This document shows, one piece after another, positions 60,437-64,000 of a DNA stretch of 64,000 nt (the first letter of the stretch is position 1; each line of letters begins with the position of its first letter). The translations under genes were made by a program, and so were the position numbers. Under the pieces are notes generated by a model, which was not told where the DNA came from, made no database searches, and saw only the letters and a list, made by a program, of their open reading frames with translations. Origin of the DNA: Rhizorhabdus wittichii RW1 (lineage in GTDB: Bacteria > Pseudomonadota > Alphaproteobacteria > Sphingomonadales > Sphingomonadaceae); the NCBI GenBank assembly GCA_000016765.1, contig CP000701.1, positions 62,001 through 126,000 of the forward strand, read 5' to 3'.

Positions 60437-61377
60437 GCGCGGCTCACCGAACCACCGCGCTGGGCGGCACGTTCGAGATTGCGACTGTTGCGAGCGCTGC
60501 GACGTTGCTGGAACGGTGCCGCCATGGTCCCCCAGGCCGAGCCGGCAAAAGCGCCGACGCCGGCCGCAGCGCCCCCCGCAATGCCGGTCGCGATCGACGG
60601 GGCCTGAAAGAAGAATATCGTCCCAAGGAAGATGTAGACCGCAAACAAGACAGCGCCGATCGTCACGTCCGGCGTGCCTTCGGCCGCAGTCAGCGCCGTG
60701 GCACCAAGATCGGTGATCAGAGCTGTGATGGCGATGATCACCGCCATTAGGACGATATAGTTGAATACCTGCCCGAGCCATCCGTAGAAGAAGCGACGCG
60801 TGGTTTCGAAGAGCGATAACGCTATGAAGATCGGACCAAGCGCGATCACGACGGCGAGCGCCACCTTCGCGAACACGGTTATCGCAAATCCGATTGCTGC
60901 GGAGAGGCCCGCCAATCCATAAATCGCCACCGCCAGCGTGAGCAGAACGAGCTTCCACGGATTAATGTCGAGATAGGTCGCGGCTTCGGTTCGGATGATC
61001 AAAACGAGGGAATCGACCTGGCCAAAATAATCGTCGAACACCGAACCGACGCTAGTGATGGTCTTGCCCGCCAGCGCCTGTGAGATGGCGTCCGGCATCC
61101 CATGAAAGAGCGGATTCGTGATCCACTCGGAGTAGGCGACGGTTGTGGCTGCAACATAGAGGAGGCAGAGCTTCACCATCCGGTACACCAGCTCGCCCCA
61201 AGGCTCGCTGACGATACCGCGCATCACCATATACCCGAACAGCGCGATGTAGATGACCAAGCCAAGCGCCAGCGGTCCCCGCACGACATCGATGACGTTG
61301 TTGAGACGCTCGTTCAGGAAGAGATCGAGCTTCCCGTCGATGTTGGTGTAGATATCCGCGAAGAGTGTGGACGCCAT
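60433..61377 (-). CDS. virB6: Type IV secretion inner-membrane protein VirB6
   Basis: 314 residues from ATG 61377 (MASTLFADIYTNIDGKLDLF). Multiple membrane helices: GPLALGLVIYIALFGYMVMR, MVKLCLLYVAATTVAYSEWI, LVLLTLAVAIYGLAGLSAAI, VALAVVIALGPIFIALSLFE, FNYIVLMAVIIAITALITDL and ILF-type segment FAVYIFLGTIFFFQAPS. The conserved large periplasmic loop lies between helices two and three. Polytopic channel component. Confidence 0.93.
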   Translation of the reverse strand: MASTLFADIYTNIDGKLDLFLNERLNNVIDVVRGPLALGLVIYIALFGYMVMRGIVSEPWGELVYRMVKLCLLYVAATTVAYSEWITNPLFHGMPDAISQALAGKTITSVGSVFDDYFGQVDSLVLIIRTEAATYLDINPWKLVLLTLAVAIYGLAGLSAAIGFAITVFAKVALAVVIALGPIFIALSLFETTRRFFYGWLGQVFNYIVLMAVIIAITALITDLGATALTAAEGTPDVTIGAVLFAVYIFLGTIFFFQAPSIATGIAGGAAAGVGAFAGSAWGTMAAPFQQRRSARNSRNLERAAQRGGSVSRA

Positions 61378-61391
61378 GGCTGGGTTCCTGC

Positions 61392-61610
61392 CTATTTGTG
61401 ACCCAGCGAACGCTCGAGTTTGTCGGCGTTTTCGACGTCCTTTGCGTTGCTGCATTCCTGGGCATCGGTGTGGGTGCCGTTGGCGCACGCAGCGAGGATC
61501 TCAGCACGGAACTTGGGATCGGACTTCAGGTCCGCCTTGCCGATCGGCTGCCCGCAACCACTCAGGAACGTGGCCGCGAGAAGTGGGAGGGCTGCGGCGA
61601 TCCCCTTCAC
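61392..61610 (-). CDS. EexN-like lipoprotein (entry exclusion)
   Basis: 72 residues with a lipoprotein signal (MKGIAAALPLLAATFLSGCG; lipobox LSGC) and a mature part SDPKFRAEILAACANGTHTD with two further cysteines (CANGT, ECSNA). It lies between virB5 and virB6 like eexN genes of IncN/IncP relatives. Such lipoproteins reduce redundant uptake of the same plasmid. It overlaps virB5 by four bases. Confidence 0.75.
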   Translation of the reverse strand: MKGIAAALPLLAATFLSGCGQPIGKADLKSDPKFRAEILAACANGTHTDAQECSNAKDVENADKLERSLGHK

Positions 61611-62323
61611 GGCCGGCTACTCAAGCTCTGCTGAAGCTTGGCGAGGCCGGTCTCGTCATCTCGCTGCGAACGCAATCTCGCCTCGGCGGTCTGCCGCATC
61701 TGAAGCGCCTGAAGCTGGACCGCATCGTTCTGGATGTGTGCATTTTCCACGCCAACACGGGCTTGGATATCCATCACGTCCTTCGCGTCAGACGCGGTGT
61801 CCAGCGACGAACGCAGTTCCTCGAGACCCGTCGTTCTCTGGGCGGTGACGCCATATGCTGCCTCGGCAATCGCCGCGTCACGCGCCGCCATTTCGCCATT
61901 GCGGGAAATGGAATCGCGGCTTGAACGCTCGAAAGCGGTCGCGTCAGGGCGGAGCGCAGGAAGATCGACCCGGTAGTTGCTGCGAATCCGATCTGCGGAA
62001 GATCCAAGACTGCCGAGGCCTGTCGTGTCCGAAGACATAAGGCGCTGAATGTCCCGTGCTTCGCTTGGCAAGAGGTGGCGAACGGCGTCGGTGTTCAGAG
62101 ACGAGGCAATCTGATTGACGTTCGTCAGCTTGTTGACGCTGTTGAACATGTCGGTGGCCTGGGAAATCTGCTGCTTTCCCTGTTCGATCATCGACAGGGT
62201 GTTCTTCACCGTCGAGAGGGTCTGCAGGAACGTGCTGGAATCATAGACCGGGATGCCCTGCGCGAACGCCGGCACCGAGATCGCCAATCCGCCGACAACC
62301 GCCAGCGCTCGAATTGCTCTCAT
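61607..62323 (-). CDS. virB5: Type IV secretion minor pilin VirB5/TrbJ-like
   Basis: 238 residues from ATG 62323. Signal peptide (MRAIRALAVVGGLAISVPAF), then helical repeats SSTFLQTLSTVKNTLSMIEQ, GKQQISQATDMFNSVNKLTN and a C-terminal coiled coil ending RSQRDDETGLAKLQQSL. Family knowledge: periplasmic or pilus-tip adhesin. Position between virB4 and eexN supports the call. Confidence 0.85.
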   Translation of the reverse strand: MRAIRALAVVGGLAISVPAFAQGIPVYDSSTFLQTLSTVKNTLSMIEQGKQQISQATDMFNSVNKLTNVNQIASSLNTDAVRHLLPSEARDIQRLMSSDTTGLGSLGSSADRIRSNYRVDLPALRPDATAFERSSRDSISRNGEMAARDAAIAEAAYGVTAQRTTGLEELRSSLDTASDAKDVMDIQARVGVENAHIQNDAVQLQALQMRQTAEARLRSQRDDETGLAKLQQSLSSRP

Positions 62324-62327
62324 GACC

Positions 62328-64000
62328 TTATCCTTTCCTTTTGGTGGTGGCACGGCGGCGCTCGTGGAAGACGGGCAGCCATTGGCTGGGATCGTCGCCT
62401 TGGTCGCGGCGAACCTGATCGAGGATTCCGACGGTTTCGGTGGTGCCCGAAAGAACGGCCAACTCGTCGGACAGGCCGCCGAGATCGAGTTCCACCACGA
62501 TGGAATCGTGACCCTGTTTGACCAGAAATCGCCGACTTTCGGGGATCAGATCGTTTCTGATGAGCTTGAACTCGGCGCGGGTGAGGCCGAGCCCGTCGAT
62601 ATAATCGACCTCTCGGCCATGGGGGTTGGGCAAGAGGATCTTGGTGGCGACCTGCTCCATTATGCTGTGCGAGATGTCCGATCGCAGAGCGTCAGCCGGG
62701 CTTTGCGTCCCGAACACCAGAAAGGCATTCTGCTTCCGGTAGGTCTTCAGGCCGTCCTGCGCGAAGGCGCGGAACGCATCATCGCCCAGCGCCTTCCAGA
62801 ACTCGTCGATGTCGATCACGAGGCGACGGCCATCGAGCAGGGCATCAATCCGGTGGAACATATACATCATCAGCGGCGTGCGGATCTCGGGATTGTCGAG
62901 GAAATCCGTCATGTCGAAACCGATGAACCTGGCCTCGAGGGTCAGCTCGTCCCTGTCATTGTCAAACACCCAGCCGAGTGCGCCGCCGCGCGACCATTTC
63001 TCAAGCCTCGCGCCTATCCCTTCCGGATCGCGCTGTCCGAGCAATTGGCGAAGCGCGAGGATGGACCGCTCCTCCGGGGGAAGGCGTCCGATCGAGAGGA
63101 TGCCCTCGTCTATCATCCGCTCCTGCGTGACGCCGAGCTGGGTGCCCGATGGGGTCACCAGATGGCGGATCAGCCTGCCGAGGAAGACGATGTTGCCCGG
63201 GGTCTGCTCAAGCGCGCGCAGCGGCGCAAACCCGGTCGGCACCCCATTGCGCAGCGCAAGATAGGTGCCGCCGGATGACCGCACATAGATCTCGGCCCCT
63301 CGATCCTTGTCGATGAAGATCTGCTGCGCGCCGGTTTTCTCCAGCTGCGCCATCAGGAAATTCTGGACGACGGTTTTGCCGCCGCCCGACGGGCCAATGA
63401 TCAGCGTGTGGCCAAGGTCGTTGACATGGAAGTTGAAATAGAAGGGAGACTGGGCTGCGGTCTTCATCAACGCGATCGCAGCACCCCAGTGATTGCCATC
63501 GGGCTTGCCGGCGGGGAAAGTGTGGAACGGCGAGAGCGCGGCAAAATTGCGTGACGTGATCGCCGCTGGCCGCGCACGCCATGCGAAGTTGCCAGGAAGC
63601 TGCGACCAGAAGGCCGCCTCCAGCGCCGGACCCTCCCGAGCGGCTACCAGACCCGCGTCGGCGAGCGCCGCCCGAGCGGTCGAGAGATTTTCGGCCAGTC
63701 GCTTCTGATTTTCACCGAAGACCGCGAGCGAGAAATGATGCTCGCCCAGGACAAAGCGATTGCTCTGCAGATCGTCGGCCGCGTCGGCAAGCTCAAGCGC
63801 CTGGCTCGCAGCGGCATCCTCCGTCGAAGCCATCTGGTTCTGACGCCGACGCAACCGCTCCGAGGCCCGCGCTTTGCCCATGAACGCGAAAGACTGCGTC
63901 ACGACGAACGCGAAATCCTGGCTGAGGAGCGCGTTCATCTGCCCTGGCCGCGTCATGGCCGGATATTCGCGAATGCCGAAAAGGCCGACGAACCGGCTTG
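62328..64000 (-). CDS. virB4: Type IV secretion ATPase VirB4 (partial, N-terminus off the right edge)
   Basis: The reading frame is open to the window edge; upstream residues read SRFVGLFGIREYPAMTRPGQ, so the true start lies beyond 64000. Motifs: Walker A LIIGPSGGGKTVVQNFLMAQ, Walker B LDGRRLVIDIDEFWKALGDD and C-terminal LVFGTQSPADALRSDISHSI and KILLPNPHGREVDYIDGLGL. Family knowledge: the conserved motor of the type IV apparatus. The seen part is about 557 residues of roughly 800. Confidence 0.95.
   Translation of the reverse strand, partial: SRFVGLFGIREYPAMTRPGQMNALLSQDFAFVVTQSFAFMGKARASERLRRRQNQMASTEDAAASQALELADAADDLQSNRFVLGEHHFSLAVFGENQKRLAENLSTARAALADAGLVAAREGPALEAAFWSQLPGNFAWRARPAAITSRNFAALSPFHTFPAGKPDGNHWGAAIALMKTAAQSPFYFNFHVNDLGHTLIIGPSGGGKTVVQNFLMAQLEKTGAQQIFIDKDRGAEIYVRSSGGTYLALRNGVPTGFAPLRALEQTPGNIVFLGRLIRHLVTPSGTQLGVTQERMIDEGILSIGRLPPEERSILALRQLLGQRDPEGIGARLEKWSRGGALGWVFDNDRDELTLEARFIGFDMTDFLDNPEIRTPLMMYMFHRIDALLDGRRLVIDIDEFWKALGDDAFRAFAQDGLKTYRKQNAFLVFGTQSPADALRSDISHSIMEQVATKILLPNPHGREVDYIDGLGLTRAEFKLIRNDLIPESRRFLVKQGHDSIVVELDLGGLSDELAVLSGTTETVGILDQVRRDQGDDPSQWLPVFHERRRATTKRKG

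Overview
The window is part of a large conjugative plasmid, or an equivalent integrative element, from a high-GC alphaproteobacterium. It is most likely a sphingomonad (Sphingobium, Sphingomonas or Novosphingobium). This rests on the RepA_C-type initiator beside a divergent ParA with iteron repeats, the DUF2493/ssb/DUF3768/RES-Xre accessory set, the MOBP-type relaxase and the P-type VirB/VirD4 secretion operon. All are family recognitions made by eye, with no database search.

Layout. 1-2910 is the replication and partition core: a 5'-intact parA (minus strand, running off the left edge), an iteron/DnaA-box origin and repA. 3326-7242 is a scar zone: a complete IS21-family element that truncates a CzcB-like efflux adaptor, an integrase remnant and a stray IS21-type end. 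7396-10142 is a three-gene cassette with a nitrilase-fold enzyme and a winged-helix protein. 10389-20016 holds plasmid housekeeping genes (DUF2493/SLOG protein, ssb, decayed thermonuclease, RES-Xre toxin-antitoxin, small conserved genes, DUF3768), interrupted by a group II intron. 20188-24197 is a second parAB operon bracketed by an 18-bp palindrome, then a MobC-like protein and a relaxase.

24411-31274 (minus strand) is the most interesting locus. Three overlapping genes encode a DUF805/TerB_N-TerB-TerB_C giant protein, a BrxD-like (DUF2791) P-loop ATPase and a BrxHI/Lhr-like helicase, which I read as a predicted DNA-processing or anti-phage system. 31676-36701 is an IS21-family element with an intact second copy of the first IS21 element nested inside it; both keep target duplications. 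36891-42537 is a translationally coupled glycan-modification operon: a GT32-like transferase, a GT25-sulfotransferase-like-GH16 fusion and a carbamoyltransferase. The last gene is broken by an IS5-family element whose precise removal restores the frame.

42870-53146 is a dense defence island: a RloC/PrrC-like AAA_13 ATPase, a SpoT-type HD protein, an Abi_2 HEPN protein with a structured leader RNA, an SbcD/SMC-like pair and an AbiE toxin-antitoxin locus whose toxin has a one-base frameshift in a G8 tract. 53400-64000 (minus strand) is the conjugation operon: virB4 (partial), virB5, eexN-like, virB6, virB7-position protein, virB8, virB9, virB10, virB11, virD4 and an LPD7-domain protein.

Together the backbone copies, partitions and transfers the plasmid, while the cargo is mostly conflict systems and surface-glycan functions inserted between backbone blocks. 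No tRNA, rRNA or CRISPR array was seen.
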